From a virus, in the IMG/VR virus record IMGVR_UViG_3300042520_002054, positions 56,709-120,708 of that record: a DNA stretch of 64,000 bases; one strand, written 5' to 3'. Under the pieces are notes generated by a model. It saw nothing but the letters and a program-made list of their open reading frames with translations. It had not been told where the DNA came from and ran no database searches. The position numbers and the translations under genes are program-made. Below are positions 46,901 to 55,527 of the stretch, one piece after another (within the stretch, counting starts at the first letter, position 1; the number at the start of each line of letters is the position of its first letter).

Positions 46901-48858
46901 ATCTGTTCATCACTTAAACCCTCAGCAGTACTTAATGCTTGAGCAATACTATCAAAGTGCTCAGATATACGTGCATAAAAACCAATAAACTTGGCGTTAT
47001 TAAACATGGTAGAGGTAACAGAATTTGATGTTACCAATCCTGAAGAAGTCTTTGTTAATAGATATTTTTTGTTATAGGGTATTGATCTGGAATTCATTGA
47101 ATTAATCCAGCGACCCAAATTTGACTTACCAAAATAATCAATTGCAAATTCTGATACAGAGCTATATGAATTACCATTGAATTGAATTATTTCATTAGCG
47201 TTCAACTGAGATTCAAAAGACCAGTTAGTTGCATCAATATCAAATTCTTCAGGATTAACCTGTATACTAGAACGATTAGTATTTGTATAAAGAATCAAAG
47301 GAATTTGTGCAGTCCTTCTTTCTAATTCCAAACCAGTTCTTTCATCAAGTTTTACAACTTCAACAGTAGGGGTAGTATCAGGATTGTTTGCTATATAGTC
47401 TTCTAAAGATTGACTTGTTACAGCTGAACCTGAACTGTAAGAGAATAGATTGTAACTATTCTGGAAAATATTTGTTACATCAGTAACAGGTCCACCAGAC
47501 TCTACAACAGGTAAAACTTGAGCTTCAAACTGTTTGTACAGTTCATAAGCCTTAGCTAGTTCCTGAAGATCTGCTTGACTAAGCTTCGAATACTTACCAT
47601 TTCTGTTTACCACTGAAGTGTTTTGAACCCTTTTAAGATGTTCAGGATTACTAAAATCTACTATAGTAGTATTGTTATTATTATCTACAAAACTGTAGTT
47701 ATTGAGGGTAAATATTTCAAATGTTTCACCCGTACCTTCTACAACCCCAACTAAAATAAAACCTTGTTCTTGCTTAGGTCTTGCTACAGTTAATACTTCA
47801 CTAAATCCTACTGATCGTTCAAGCTTCTGAATTTGTGCTTCACTTTCAAATGTCTCATGTGTACGATTTGCAAGTCCTGCAATTGATGGATTAGATGATG
47901 CTTCAGAATACATTCTAGAAATACGATCATCTGCAATATTTCCAACCTTTACAGCAAATACTTTAAATGAAGAATTAATAGCTTCTTTAGATTTTGAAGC
48001 AAGAATTTCAGATGCCGGCTTTTGACCTTCTAGAATTACATCGCGCATTCTTAATCCTGAACGCATATTAACATCAAAGAAAATTGTTTCCCCGTTGTTA
48101 AATGACTCACTAGGAGCTGGGAGGGCAGGTCTTGCAAAAAGATAATCGGTTATTACAGTTCCGTCTAATGAAACATATTGATCACCTTCTTTGTAAGCTT
48201 CAACAACTACAAATCCTGGCAGACTTACTATATATGTTTGAAGATCTTCTGACAAGTTCTTCAATCTTACGTAAGGTGATTTACCAATTAATTTTTTACG
48301 AGCTGCTGATGTACGATTAAGTAAAAAGGTCTGGTTCTCAAGACTTAAATTCTTCAAAGTAGAATCTAAAAAATCCATGAACTTATTTATATCCTGAAGT
48401 TTTTCGTCTTGATTTTTATACGAAAAAGCTGATATATAAGCATTTACGTCTTTAAGAATTATGTCTAGTTGTACCTGAGTAATAGATTTTAATGACTCAA
48501 GGTTCTTAATGGAATCAAGAATACTTTCCGGTTTAATTGTAGATGTCTTAGACTTGACACCATACATTTCAGCAATCTTGTCTACAAATTGCTCAGGGTT
48601 TGATTCAATAAGATCTTTTAAACCAATAACACCAGATGCACTACCAAGCTCATAGAAAGACGAATCTAACCCATGCAGAGCTTGAAAAAGTTCTGCAAAA
48701 GAATAAATAGCGGTTGCTTTATTAAATGGGATTAGGGAACCGTTAGAGATTACTGCTTTTGCTACATTATCAAAGTTAGTATATCGCTGTGGGTCCGCCT
48801 GCACCAGCTTCTTTAAAATGGGAAGGAAGTCCGCAGGTGTTACCTTACAGTTTGTCAT
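37912..48858 (-). CDS. giant virion RNA polymerase with zinc metalloprotease domain (3648 aa)
   Basis: A 3648-aa protein, the largest in the window. The segment RIPTEDKRSMIAFKIVDF (2615-2632), then NTIIVPQLV, then GSDLDIDSLY (D2654, D2656, D2658) is the double-psi beta-barrel signature of crAss-like giant RNA polymerases; the three Asp bind catalytic Mg2+. A Lys-rich segment VKGGKYFHATSFGYK near 2515-2530 is a candidate for the other barrel. Separately, GGTIYHEAFHHVFRRL holds HEAFH (988-992), a zincin zinc site with a downstream Glu (LIAEEILAEGF), so a metalloprotease is fused in the N-terminal third. In related phages this RNAP enters the host with the DNA and transcribes early genes. It is larger than the 2180-aa phi14:2 enzyme. 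The fusion's purpose is unknown. Confidence 0.85.
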   Translation of the reverse strand: MTNCKVTPADFLPILKKLVQADPQRYTNFDNVAKAVISNGSLIPFNKATAIYSFAELFQALHGLDSSFYELGSASGVIGLKDLIESNPEQFVDKIAEMYGVKSKTSTIKPESILDSIKNLESLKSITQVQLDIILKDVNAYISAFSYKNQDEKLQDINKFMDFLDSTLKNLSLENQTFLLNRTSAARKKLIGKSPYVRLKNLSEDLQTYIVSLPGFVVVEAYKEGDQYVSLDGTVITDYLFARPALPAPSESFNNGETIFFDVNMRSGLRMRDVILEGQKPASEILASKSKEAINSSFKVFAVKVGNIADDRISRMYSEASSNPSIAGLANRTHETFESEAQIQKLERSVGFSEVLTVARPKQEQGFILVGVVEGTGETFEIFTLNNYSFVDNNNNTTIVDFSNPEHLKRVQNTSVVNRNGKYSKLSQADLQELAKAYELYKQFEAQVLPVVESGGPVTDVTNIFQNSYNLFSYSSGSAVTSQSLEDYIANNPDTTPTVEVVKLDERTGLELERRTAQIPLILYTNTNRSSIQVNPEEFDIDATNWSFESQLNANEIIQFNGNSYSSVSEFAIDYFGKSNLGRWINSMNSRSIPYNKKYLLTKTSSGLVTSNSVTSTMFNNAKFIGFYARISEHFDSIAQALSTAEGLSDEQINDLNFEFNTKSIQIDPRGGIAININVRKNQENEPVLVFSVKPMQRVYGNLIAPISIEFPIDTIKESLDRFKSNSVTEKLKSKYTSLGIHDVNTPDGIIDFYADLVKLQARHPEDSDLRNYNSRVSSSVQRISKSIVDSLVNTLEGVINAGSDELKATYEKSGLKKNPFLIIAQTSPGLPGEGLNYSLRVNDVKIGKFNTKYYQVLTPKPSRVAFEATYQNSTTSVSPVQEVTNTGSENITNTPSVQSNGLDIPVEDSILSVQEDFSDNYTEPFSEERLQSEKAWLQENLKSVSLEEKEVQELLEMVEANGTILGMYKDSVIYLNKTIKSGGTIYHEAFHHVFRRLMTSEERSKLLKQVKADPKNSKYFSEEYRKKFAERRKVVGSKERIENLIAEEILAEGFKSYMTKPKASKPVGLLAKLFSLLKGLIKFFTANANTIDKVYGRISTGYYKNAAVISNYETGSVAFELAPTRHRIVQKEDGSVKRVTSFLPVEDQKQLAYRIAYEIMNFDPREFSEINPEIKLTLKDKFDLQRKLLAMSDFNLDTWMVNNPGKDSQILANWKTRLDDMRAVLAHGVLQFNIDGQQVPFQAKAENMTGNPAYDNIDDTGVAQTYDKAVDVLFNQVKGILKHINYGTTPAHREEEDVTTQEEFNENDFDITEDEIGSSADLDASFFNINPLEGLPREMRRFLSLVKYETEDENGVKYSRMVDGSNIFNLLMKITANAMPEEIIPRIALAGEQYRYDENIDEARSLDAVFNVLQKNIRFNENFEPIGGDLLLYSQVIDTFHNAEMDSLLTRLITKEERDDQNQLISSSTSSNQIEKLTRADVQSKMDALEAKLKSTNTKSASDEEYKKAAETLSNLALSIYQNTGRVTDLIVSNQEVKLEQLVNSIYKNMQVLGINIPKSLLRFSLLSIDVKENGVLPRTEETVFRHYYAFESFAHGDEYLSKNFFKNLSDMSKNMSKGVRFNTTQGQKLDLLSSSRTAGNDSFYASLRRAMKYVLKMDPKELPSVVTNAEGKPVYRYVKYTPAVLLLQDIRNKGLEEALSTSIYYNDYLKPWFEDNFFIASALKNSAEGEKKTVERRLALKTFFENLSVSVNAGVEQIVNGQKVRSANYKGLNARSQYLQELMNFSQRTQLKSEHQMTTNNDERVSLTGEVTVFNRNLTQLEASQTNFLVSAMYINFAPKIVAGKVSYENTPVQYLRIAVQQEFNRIQREWSARSLRESLYEQGQNTYLNNFNAKKGQNGEIITNDTSLAEAKKLRAFQFNNLDDFFLTGQAITNFEEGSNEYERASLRNELIEIAKRQGEDKIDFKNLDAEVKSRLDKQLALYAEESFNKYLNNLLTNDIIKKDEKGSIVLKGGSRPREIKNGTINNSDVKQTKVSTRGAAFQSVYFTNKDLGINGDEQFLKDYYFNYLINSLFVNQLIDGDRAMGIKNTIDYFKRNKSLLAAGSTMKRGWYNVAHVDDITMLLDRNNILAGQYDSIDEIEDDSVRQLFENLTNEEGIIQEERGREKVFDGQSLTLLMHRIDFYQETGRLPEKARNLLIQANYRKLTPTEINYLEDNRIVLNSFKTVHAGRENYFKQSEHIINRTDVSVLNVTSEEERATLENAYRSIYDLRQRARMIEPGNTEYELIQNQIRELYNTIHGFWIPRPHRQKLHDLLNAMEYHQIDMLMDTTASKKVTSLPVSMEERNGNYISLNRSSYRVDARFKFNQVETSGISEDSKASVQAKILLPADIQHTIDRMLAESSVEDRERVTNETTQLAEILSKYNTTLARSTNSRLQFMLKALRDENGNINVGELVDTIREALVDQGADSNMLKFFETQDGKPKFNVNLPVIRKTFQYYFFSHYSNKVFDEKVKGGKYFHATSFGYKLLFDRETGRVIDSLEQDIAESNGQYMQYLDESRYGTRYPGITTEVDANGNTTYFVEVIVPMPEFKSFEEYNLFKEKMTKAFATRIPTEDKRSMIAFKIVDFIDASYKNTIIVPQLVHLLAGSDLDIDSLYAHGYASYNDATGKKHVYGDYTGYTEVNRTEAQFLELINSIGSNSVFRNEVSKAHRELMQETFEARKDNEVVYDEDTERVMELMGLPTMTDVAKVWEAENIQKQAFEEYLAVRTTNESNEEVADWKLQGELSSRLRQAKRQTELLESQFSDLDKKAFVKLYNYINAVQLVLAANGLPYTVDMFRENPQIPVETYQNQNLDAKLGIISNKIVFESLYSEERSDPSMFKNLAVNILGLSPETIAAKYNAFSIDGVINVNRLNAVNKDGIGITANFNKFLALVGANKLRLKSDERIWFLTDESGSSKFYDSFGGNESYRAIQLVGNALGMFADGAKDPIPALLQLNDVNLNVTLAMIGLGLPLEMAVFTNMLPEVINAVDSVKDSEINGTYTKMFYKEVNSEKRKLLTDQVVKDLTAAKILSANARNISFGNISIKYTTPESISSERLDAKLLTPAELGYSITTKSGEPLSLEAQKYILLDLYAKQAAQSFGIMDAGRIVNLFKRIKPSAAMVDRFSKSISRLKNNTGIFQNSSELFKGETVWNPLAQAVSDMNAQLSRIMLSRSNPLTSLRNLFGNIFQEQEEMADVIIGTLILDKMRVEAENPGATADEQFLKDTMKEMFRPEFWFGSVSDTSKFTTLEEDLEYLNDQYSTNPFVRTISIRSKEDAGTSRSYYILQMNTKAKLVPEIKEDIIDGYNALLKSVDPRARKIAVKLFFHEIIRNGMGRKASNFGQYINTDLYKNLNTYTEQLIESISSRAGFEKFFDGKRTVKDVMYQLYVKMIDAASVSKSTKIPALNALYIQDAVMAKKIFGVDNIRTNKKGFAFSDNIIKDLGEGKYVISLDMRSYEGENRNLMNAQVAPLGVRMEDYTSNRYEFPAMMRNNNGEIFVLTKLRTTDKSDITPISELLSQTIDTAGAVLGVQAEYQLYQPVSIDGMSLSGFTRQEINSFIGYAQGTKDLPASVTPEAKTPDIASKELTDKTNNGEIETKC

Positions 48859-48879
48859 AGTTTACCGGATTAGCTAATT

Positions 48880-51800
48880 TTACAAGAGACAAGTAAGCGC
48901 ATCATTGATGTCCGAAGCCAAGTCCCTCTCTATATCAAAGTTAACACTTTTTTCCTTATTTTGTAGAGCTTTTTGTTTAAACTCTACAAGTTCAGAATGG
49001 ATATTTTTTAAATCTTTCGAGTTTAAATTTTCTTCTTGAGTAAGCGTAGTAACATCAATATTTGGCGAAGATGTTTCTTTGTCGCTTATTACGGGTTCTG
49101 TAAAAGGTAGTTCTGCTTGTCCTTCAGCTGATTTTGCTTTAAGATCTTTTACAGCTTTTTTACCAGCTACCGTATTAACATAGTCCTTAATACTGGACAA
49201 TTTGTTTTTAGCTCTCTTATTATATTTATTAAACTTGTCTGTCAGATCTTTAATAAACTGTTCTTGTTTAACCCAAGTTTCTCCAGGCAAATTTTCAATA
49301 GCAAAGTCTACTAAAAATCTATCTTCTACTGCAGGTTCAACTTCTACTGGAGCAGTTTCTGTAGAAGTAGGTAAAGATTCTTCTTGAGTAACAGGGTTGT
49401 TTGAAGCATTATCAAAAGCATCTAAAACGGATAAGTCATCCATTTCACTGCTAGTAACAGGTAAAGGTTGAGAAGAAGATTCAATTTCAGCATTATTATC
49501 TTCTAAATCTAACCCAGTTTCAATAGTGGCAGATGGTGCGCTAGATGGTGGTAATTCATCATCATCGTCATTAACAGGAGTAGTAGGTGCTGGTTCTGGT
49601 GTTACATTGTCCTGATTATCTTGAACATCTGGTGCTTTAGTTTTATCAATACTATATTTATCTTTTATAGCATCTACTAGTTTAGTCAATTCTTGCTGAA
49701 CATACTCCTGTTCTTCTACACCTCTTGTAGGTGAAACATATACCGCAAAGATGTTTTTATATGACTCTTGACTTTTAATAAACTCTTTTACTTCTTTAGA
49801 AATACGATCATAGTTTTCGACCATGAACTGCATAAACTCCATAGAGTTTATTTGATCTTGATTACCAAAGCGTTCAGCAAGCTCTTTCCTAGTAATGCTC
49901 AATGCAAGCTCGTTTTCTAGATATGTTAAAGCATCAGAAATTCTTGCTTTAAATTCACCATCTGCAAAACGCAAATGTGCTTTTCTAAAATTCTTAGGGT
50001 CTAATAGAATATCTACTGCATTAATATAATCCTTTGCGTTTTTATCAAGTCTTATAAAGTCAACAAGTTTGTCAATACTTTGTCTAATTGTTTCATCTGA
50101 TACTGTAGTATTTAATCCAGCTTGTTTGTTTTTTAGATTTACAATCTTTTTAAATAACTGTTGAACAGTATCATTTTTGATCATCGAGTTAAACTCTTCT
50201 TTTGTAAGAGTTCCATCTTGATATGCTTTTTTATTTGCAGTACCAATAAATGTGTATTGAAGATCTTTAGGAAGTTTTTTATTCTTCTCTCTTTCATCAC
50301 CACTCAGTTCTTCTTGACCGTCTAATTCTTCTTCTTCAACGGTGTTTTCAAACAACCAGAATTGTTTCCAGCTATTAAGTAACTCTAACTCTTCTACTTT
50401 ATTGTCTATAGATTGCTTAACAGCAGGATCTTTTGTTTGCTCATACGATTCACGCAGATTTGCTAATTCACTTTGAACAATACCCAGTTCACTTTCAAGA
50501 TTTCTAGGATTACTCAAAATACGCATTGCGTAGTCTGCACTGTTTGCAATTTCACTTATACCTCTCAATTCATTAGCAAGAGTTCTAGATCTTTCGCCAG
50601 CTAACTTACCCTTGATACTATTCACAGCTACAACATCAATTGCACCATATAGTGCATTTTGCAAATACATTGCTCTTCTAAAATCTTTACTGTCTTTAGG
50701 AAATATGTAAGGATCTACTAATGGACCATATTTGCGGACAAGACTTTTGTATGTATCAGTGTAAGTATTAATATCATCTGCTATTTTATTGGTAAACTCT
50801 TTTACAGAATTATAACCAGTTTCTTTGATATCAACACCATAAGCTTCTTTAAATTCTTCTTCTGAAAACTGCTCACCAGTTTGACGAAGTCCTGTTATAA
50901 ATGCATCAGTAGAATTTGTCATCATAGCTGCACGAACTGCAGATACTAATGCATCCTCTTTAGCATTATTAAATTCATAAACATTTCCGGTAGTGGCTGC
51001 TTCAGTCATATTCTCAGAAGCTACAGCTTGTTCTCTAGCGTTGCGCATGTAGTGAGAAGTACCGTTTCGTTTATTGTCAAAAAATAGATTAAGCTGATTA
51101 ACAGCATCTGTTACTTTTTGATCTTGATTTTTCATTGACTCTAGATTACCCTGCATAGCAGCATAACCGTACTCACTTGCTTTGCCACCAACATAAGTAA
51201 CAGGAGCAACCAGTCTACCTGTAAGTGCGCCGATTAAAAATGTCTTGAAACCTTCTTGACCAGCTTGAGAACGTGCACCCCTGGTAATAGATTCTTCTAA
51301 GGAAATAGGGTTACCATTATATATAGATTCATAGTAATCTTTTACTCCAACAGCACTACCTTCTTGTAGTAGTTCTTGTACACCTTCGGTAAGTTCAAAC
51401 TTACCCATACCTCTACCCATAGACTTTGTAGCTTCCCAAGCAGCTCGTTTTTTACCAAAGTCTTCAGCAATTTCACCTAGGTTACCAAAGGTTCCAAAAA
51501 ATCCTTGTTTGTAGAACTTGGTTTTAACATCATTTGCAACAGCTCTTGTAAGAACTCTGTCTTCAGCATTATTGATAACCATTTCACGCATGAACTTATT
51601 AGTAGGTCCAAATCGACTAAATAGATTACCAAACTGAATTTTATTCATTGTCAGAAGAATGCCCATGTTAATATCAAACACAGATCCTCCAACATTCATT
51701 GCTGTTTCTCTAATTGCTTTTTCTTCTTCACTAGTAGGAACTCTATCGTACTGTTCCCTGAATTGATTATGTAAAGCAGTATAAGTATCACCGTATGCAT

Positions 51801-52884
51801 TAGCACTTTCAAATGCAGACTCAGATGTAGCAAGTGTCATTTCATTAAGGCTTCTTCTAAAACCATTGAAACCCACACCAGCCAACTTAAGCATATCTGC
51901 ACCATTAGCACCCGCTAAAGCTATTTCTTTACCTGTACGCATCAAGTTACCAGCAACAGGTATAAAGTTTTCACCAGCAGCCCATATTTTACCATAAAGA
52001 CTTTCAGCTTTTGCAATATCAGCAAAGTTCATTCCTACAGCTCTAAAAGTTTCATTGACAACTCTGTTACCAAATTCACCCACTCGACCCATAGTACTAA
52101 GATTAGCAGCTGCCTCAGCGTGTGTCATACCTGCACGTGCAACATCATCTGCTGCACTTCTACCAGCTGCAGCAGCTGTTTCTAGTATTCTTGTAGAAGC
52201 ACTCAAACCTTCAGCTGCAGATTCAGCGGTAATAGCTCCAGCACCTAAAGTCGCAGCTCTTGCTGTAAGACCTACACCTTTTAATCCTGCAGATACCGCT
52301 GCACCAACACCAAAGGTCAACGCAGTTTCAGCTGCAATTTCTGTTAGAGTTCCTAAAGTGTAACCAGCATTACCAATAAAATCTTTGACAAATTTTTTAT
52401 TAAAAAAACTGTCCTGCTCTTCAGGAGTCATGAATATTGTATTTCTCAACTCATTATCCTGATCTTGATAGTATTGTTTTAAAAGATCGTCTTCATCTTT
52501 ATTAATACCATAGGCACCTAAAGTAAATATTGATCTCAGTAATCTTCCGGTACTGTAAGCTCCTTCTACAAAAGAGTTTCCAAATTTGTAACCAAAATCA
52601 TCAAACGCCTTACCAAAAGTACTACCCCAAGTTTCTGCTGCTGCATAACCTGCATAGTTTTGAGAATAATCTGAAGGATTAAAACCCTGTTGCTGAAAAA
52701 AATCTTGTGCACGAAAAGGTGCTACTGAAGACTCAGGAAAGTATTGAGTACCATAACCACCAGTATTTACAGCATTAACAGCTGTCTGAAATGGATTATC
52801 TGGTACTTTATTTTGATCCTGATATACGTCAGTTGCAACAGATCCAAAAGCTGAATCAAAAGGGTTATTTTCAAACTCCGCCAT
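48880..52884 (-). CDS. large virion protein, Ala/Gly-rich membrane-active segment (1334 aa)
   Basis: No enzyme domain recognised. The N-terminus is Phe/Gln/Gly-rich (PFDSAFGSVATDVYQDQ). Residues about 171-265 are a long Ala/Gly-rich hydrophobic region (TALTFGVGAAVSAGLKGV, ARAATLGAGAITAESA) that could insert into membrane as an ejection pore. Long mostly helical stretches follow, then an acidic Pro/Asp linker (about 1085-1180, with DDDDELPPSS) and a Lys/Glu-rich end. It sits directly before the RNA polymerase gene (22 nt gap), so it is likely co-packaged ejection machinery. The assignment as virion cargo rests on position and composition. Confidence 0.6.
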   Translation of the reverse strand: MAEFENNPFDSAFGSVATDVYQDQNKVPDNPFQTAVNAVNTGGYGTQYFPESSVAPFRAQDFFQQQGFNPSDYSQNYAGYAAAETWGSTFGKAFDDFGYKFGNSFVEGAYSTGRLLRSIFTLGAYGINKDEDDLLKQYYQDQDNELRNTIFMTPEEQDSFFNKKFVKDFIGNAGYTLGTLTEIAAETALTFGVGAAVSAGLKGVGLTARAATLGAGAITAESAAEGLSASTRILETAAAAGRSAADDVARAGMTHAEAAANLSTMGRVGEFGNRVVNETFRAVGMNFADIAKAESLYGKIWAAGENFIPVAGNLMRTGKEIALAGANGADMLKLAGVGFNGFRRSLNEMTLATSESAFESANAYGDTYTALHNQFREQYDRVPTSEEEKAIRETAMNVGGSVFDINMGILLTMNKIQFGNLFSRFGPTNKFMREMVINNAEDRVLTRAVANDVKTKFYKQGFFGTFGNLGEIAEDFGKKRAAWEATKSMGRGMGKFELTEGVQELLQEGSAVGVKDYYESIYNGNPISLEESITRGARSQAGQEGFKTFLIGALTGRLVAPVTYVGGKASEYGYAAMQGNLESMKNQDQKVTDAVNQLNLFFDNKRNGTSHYMRNAREQAVASENMTEAATTGNVYEFNNAKEDALVSAVRAAMMTNSTDAFITGLRQTGEQFSEEEFKEAYGVDIKETGYNSVKEFTNKIADDINTYTDTYKSLVRKYGPLVDPYIFPKDSKDFRRAMYLQNALYGAIDVVAVNSIKGKLAGERSRTLANELRGISEIANSADYAMRILSNPRNLESELGIVQSELANLRESYEQTKDPAVKQSIDNKVEELELLNSWKQFWLFENTVEEEELDGQEELSGDEREKNKKLPKDLQYTFIGTANKKAYQDGTLTKEEFNSMIKNDTVQQLFKKIVNLKNKQAGLNTTVSDETIRQSIDKLVDFIRLDKNAKDYINAVDILLDPKNFRKAHLRFADGEFKARISDALTYLENELALSITRKELAERFGNQDQINSMEFMQFMVENYDRISKEVKEFIKSQESYKNIFAVYVSPTRGVEEQEYVQQELTKLVDAIKDKYSIDKTKAPDVQDNQDNVTPEPAPTTPVNDDDDELPPSSAPSATIETGLDLEDNNAEIESSSQPLPVTSSEMDDLSVLDAFDNASNNPVTQEESLPTSTETAPVEVEPAVEDRFLVDFAIENLPGETWVKQEQFIKDLTDKFNKYNKRAKNKLSSIKDYVNTVAGKKAVKDLKAKSAEGQAELPFTEPVISDKETSSPNIDVTTLTQEENLNSKDLKNIHSELVEFKQKALQNKEKSVNFDIERDLASDINDALTCLL

Positions 52885-52886
52885 TA

Positions 52887-55505
52887 TTAATTACTTTGGT
52901 CTAAGTATTTTTGAAATTCTTGTTCGAGAATTGTTTCTACAGCATTTAAAGCATTAGCATCACCAGGCATAATGTTTTGGGTAACAGGATATTTAAAAGG
53001 AACATCTTTACCATTTACTCTCTTTGTACCCTGGATTATTAATGCATAACCACCATCTCCAGAAACTTGTCCACTGATAGTTCCTTTAAATCCTGCACTT
53101 TCCATATAAGATGGAAATTCTACAACACTAAATGGTTCTGTAGCAAACTTATCTAAGTTTACAAGAGACTGAGGACTAAAAGTGTTTGCTCCCAAATAGG
53201 GTTGTGTTCTTGGCATAATTCTACCAAGCTGTGAGTAAGGAACAGTAATTTTAACTTCATTACCTGCAAAACCATCTTTTTTATAATTAACTCCACTAGC
53301 AGCTTTAGATGAAGGAGATACTCTAAAAGTAATATCAGCTGTTTTTGAAACAGGGTTAAAAGCAATTTCAGCATTATTACCATAAAGCTCAGCAAGGTCG
53401 TTTATGTTAACACCTTTAATAGCTTCATTAAAATCAGATTCTCCACGCTTATAATCACTTGTCACATCTTTACCGTCAATAACAACTTTCTGTACATTGT
53501 TTTGATTAAACAATTGACCCACATCTGCACCAGTTACCCTGTTGAACTGAACCATGTCCCCACTAGTAGTAGTTATATTCTGATAACGCTGAGGAAGAGT
53601 TGCTGAGATTTTTCTTTCTACTGCTTCTTCAAAAGGTTTAATAACACTTATAATAGGTCTTCCATTTCTGTCAGTTCCTATTACAGACACTTTATCAGCG
53701 TACTCTGATTTTACTCTATTACCTGACATTACTTCTAAACGTAAAGCTGCCTGGTAATCATCTTGAGCTGTTGTAGTTTCTGTCCATGAATTATTTAATG
53801 CACGAACTAGTGCAGATGCATTTCTAATTGCATCTTTTGTATGACGAATTCCACCAGCTTCTTCATTAATTGCACCACTTGCAAGTGTAGCTCTCTGATA
53901 TACACCAGTAGAAATATTTGCAATCATTAGTCCTGCTTTTTGCGGACTATCAGGAGCATAAAAGCTCACACCCATTGACTGTGTCAATTCACGTAAAGCT
54001 GATAACTCTTGTTGTGAGTATGTAATTTTACCCCCACTTTTTGCGTGAGACGCCATTTTACTTACAAGACTACTATACACAGCGCCTTTTTCACTTCCTG
54101 CAACAAAGTTTAGTAGTCCTCCTTTAGGATCAACAAGGTAAGAAGCCATTTGCTGCACCCCTTGACTATTTAAAGTATTAGCAGCTGTAAGAGCACTAAC
54201 AGACTGAATATCTGTATTTCTACCAAGTGGGACTTCTGTCGGCACAATATCTCCTTTTGCTACACCAATTTTATAATCATAAGTAAATTTTAGATAGTCT
54301 CTTTCTTTAGCTAACTCATGATCAAGAAGTTTCATACTTCTATCATGCGCCATCTGAGCAAACTTAAGTTTCACATCATCAGGTTTCATAGTCATTGACT
54401 GTGTAGCCATAGCTCTATTAGTACCCCATTGAATAGCAGCATTTTGTTTTTTAGATGAAAACAAATGATTTACAATAGCATTAGAAAGTCTAATGTCATC
54501 AGCATTTGCAATTTCAGAAGCAACATTCAGATTGTTTTTAGTTTGCTCATCTAGTGCAGTCTTTGCAGCTTTAAGTTGCTCATAACGCTCCTTGAATTGA
54601 GGAGGAATGTCATTACCGTAAGTATCATTAAAAAATCTAAGCTTAGCATCTACCTCGGTCATTCTATCTGTACTATTAGACGCAGCTTCTACAAATGTAT
54701 TTACAAGATCAGGTTGAACTTGTTTTGCATAAGCTTTCAAAGCGTCTTGATAACTCATACCTTGCTGCTGAAATGCTTTAACACCATTGTACTTATCTAC
54801 TTCTGCAAGAACAGCAAATTGTCTATCAAAGCGATTTCCTAAATGACCTAAAGCCCAGCTGCTAAAAGGTAGTATTGCTTCTTTACCATTTTCAATATCT
54901 ACAAGATAGTATCCTTTCTGTGCAGTATACTTGATCTGAAGTTTTTCTTTATTAGCTGCTTCATCCAAATATTTCACATAATCTTCAAATGGTACAAAGT
55001 CTCTAGACTGAACCGCTTGAATAGATCCATCACCACGTTTAGCATTTTGCAATTCCTCTACACCAATCTGGATATATTGCATTGCTGCAGGATTTGCCTG
55101 AGCACGAATATTAGGATCAGTACTTTGAGCGTATTGCTGATACTGTTGAAATGCTTGTTGTGCTCTCTGTGTTTTGACCAAGTCACTTTGCAAATCATTA
55201 TCCTGTAGCAATGGGTTAAAAACAGTCATTGCTGAAGAGACATTTTGAGGTAGAGCTAAATCTAAATTAGCAATACCCGCAATCTCTTGATCCATCTTCT
55301 TAAGCATCAAATTTCTAAACTCAATATTATCAGAGTTAGATAATGCTTTATTGAATTGAGAGTTATACAAACTTTTAACTCGCATAAAATTAGCGTCGTA
55401 ACGCTGCTGCTGCGTAGTTAAAACTTTTGTCAAAAAAGAGAAATCCGGAGTAAAAGAAGGTCTTTCCGGAAATACTGCTTGTACATTAGGTAAGTATGTA
55501 GCCAT
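52887..55505 (-). CDS. large helical virion protein (872 aa)
   Basis: Not assigned to a family. The first ~150 residues are helical and Gln-rich (QQQRYDANFMRVKSLYN, RAQQAFQQYQQYAQST), resembling head-internal or tail-cargo proteins, with a proline-rich start (ERPSFTPDFSFL). The middle is mixed, and the end is more beta-rich (SAGFKGTISGQVSGDGGYAL). No catalytic motif is obvious. It is 2 nt from the downstream 1334-aa gene and 22 nt after the 1037-aa gene, inside the giant virion run. A role in DNA ejection or internal structure is plausible. Confidence 0.58.
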   Translation of the reverse strand: MATYLPNVQAVFPERPSFTPDFSFLTKVLTTQQQRYDANFMRVKSLYNSQFNKALSNSDNIEFRNLMLKKMDQEIAGIANLDLALPQNVSSAMTVFNPLLQDNDLQSDLVKTQRAQQAFQQYQQYAQSTDPNIRAQANPAAMQYIQIGVEELQNAKRGDGSIQAVQSRDFVPFEDYVKYLDEAANKEKLQIKYTAQKGYYLVDIENGKEAILPFSSWALGHLGNRFDRQFAVLAEVDKYNGVKAFQQQGMSYQDALKAYAKQVQPDLVNTFVEAASNSTDRMTEVDAKLRFFNDTYGNDIPPQFKERYEQLKAAKTALDEQTKNNLNVASEIANADDIRLSNAIVNHLFSSKKQNAAIQWGTNRAMATQSMTMKPDDVKLKFAQMAHDRSMKLLDHELAKERDYLKFTYDYKIGVAKGDIVPTEVPLGRNTDIQSVSALTAANTLNSQGVQQMASYLVDPKGGLLNFVAGSEKGAVYSSLVSKMASHAKSGGKITYSQQELSALRELTQSMGVSFYAPDSPQKAGLMIANISTGVYQRATLASGAINEEAGGIRHTKDAIRNASALVRALNNSWTETTTAQDDYQAALRLEVMSGNRVKSEYADKVSVIGTDRNGRPIISVIKPFEEAVERKISATLPQRYQNITTTSGDMVQFNRVTGADVGQLFNQNNVQKVVIDGKDVTSDYKRGESDFNEAIKGVNINDLAELYGNNAEIAFNPVSKTADITFRVSPSSKAASGVNYKKDGFAGNEVKITVPYSQLGRIMPRTQPYLGANTFSPQSLVNLDKFATEPFSVVEFPSYMESAGFKGTISGQVSGDGGYALIIQGTKRVNGKDVPFKYPVTQNIMPGDANALNAVETILEQEFQKYLDQSN

Positions 55506-55527
55506 TACTGTTCTCTTTTATCTTTTA

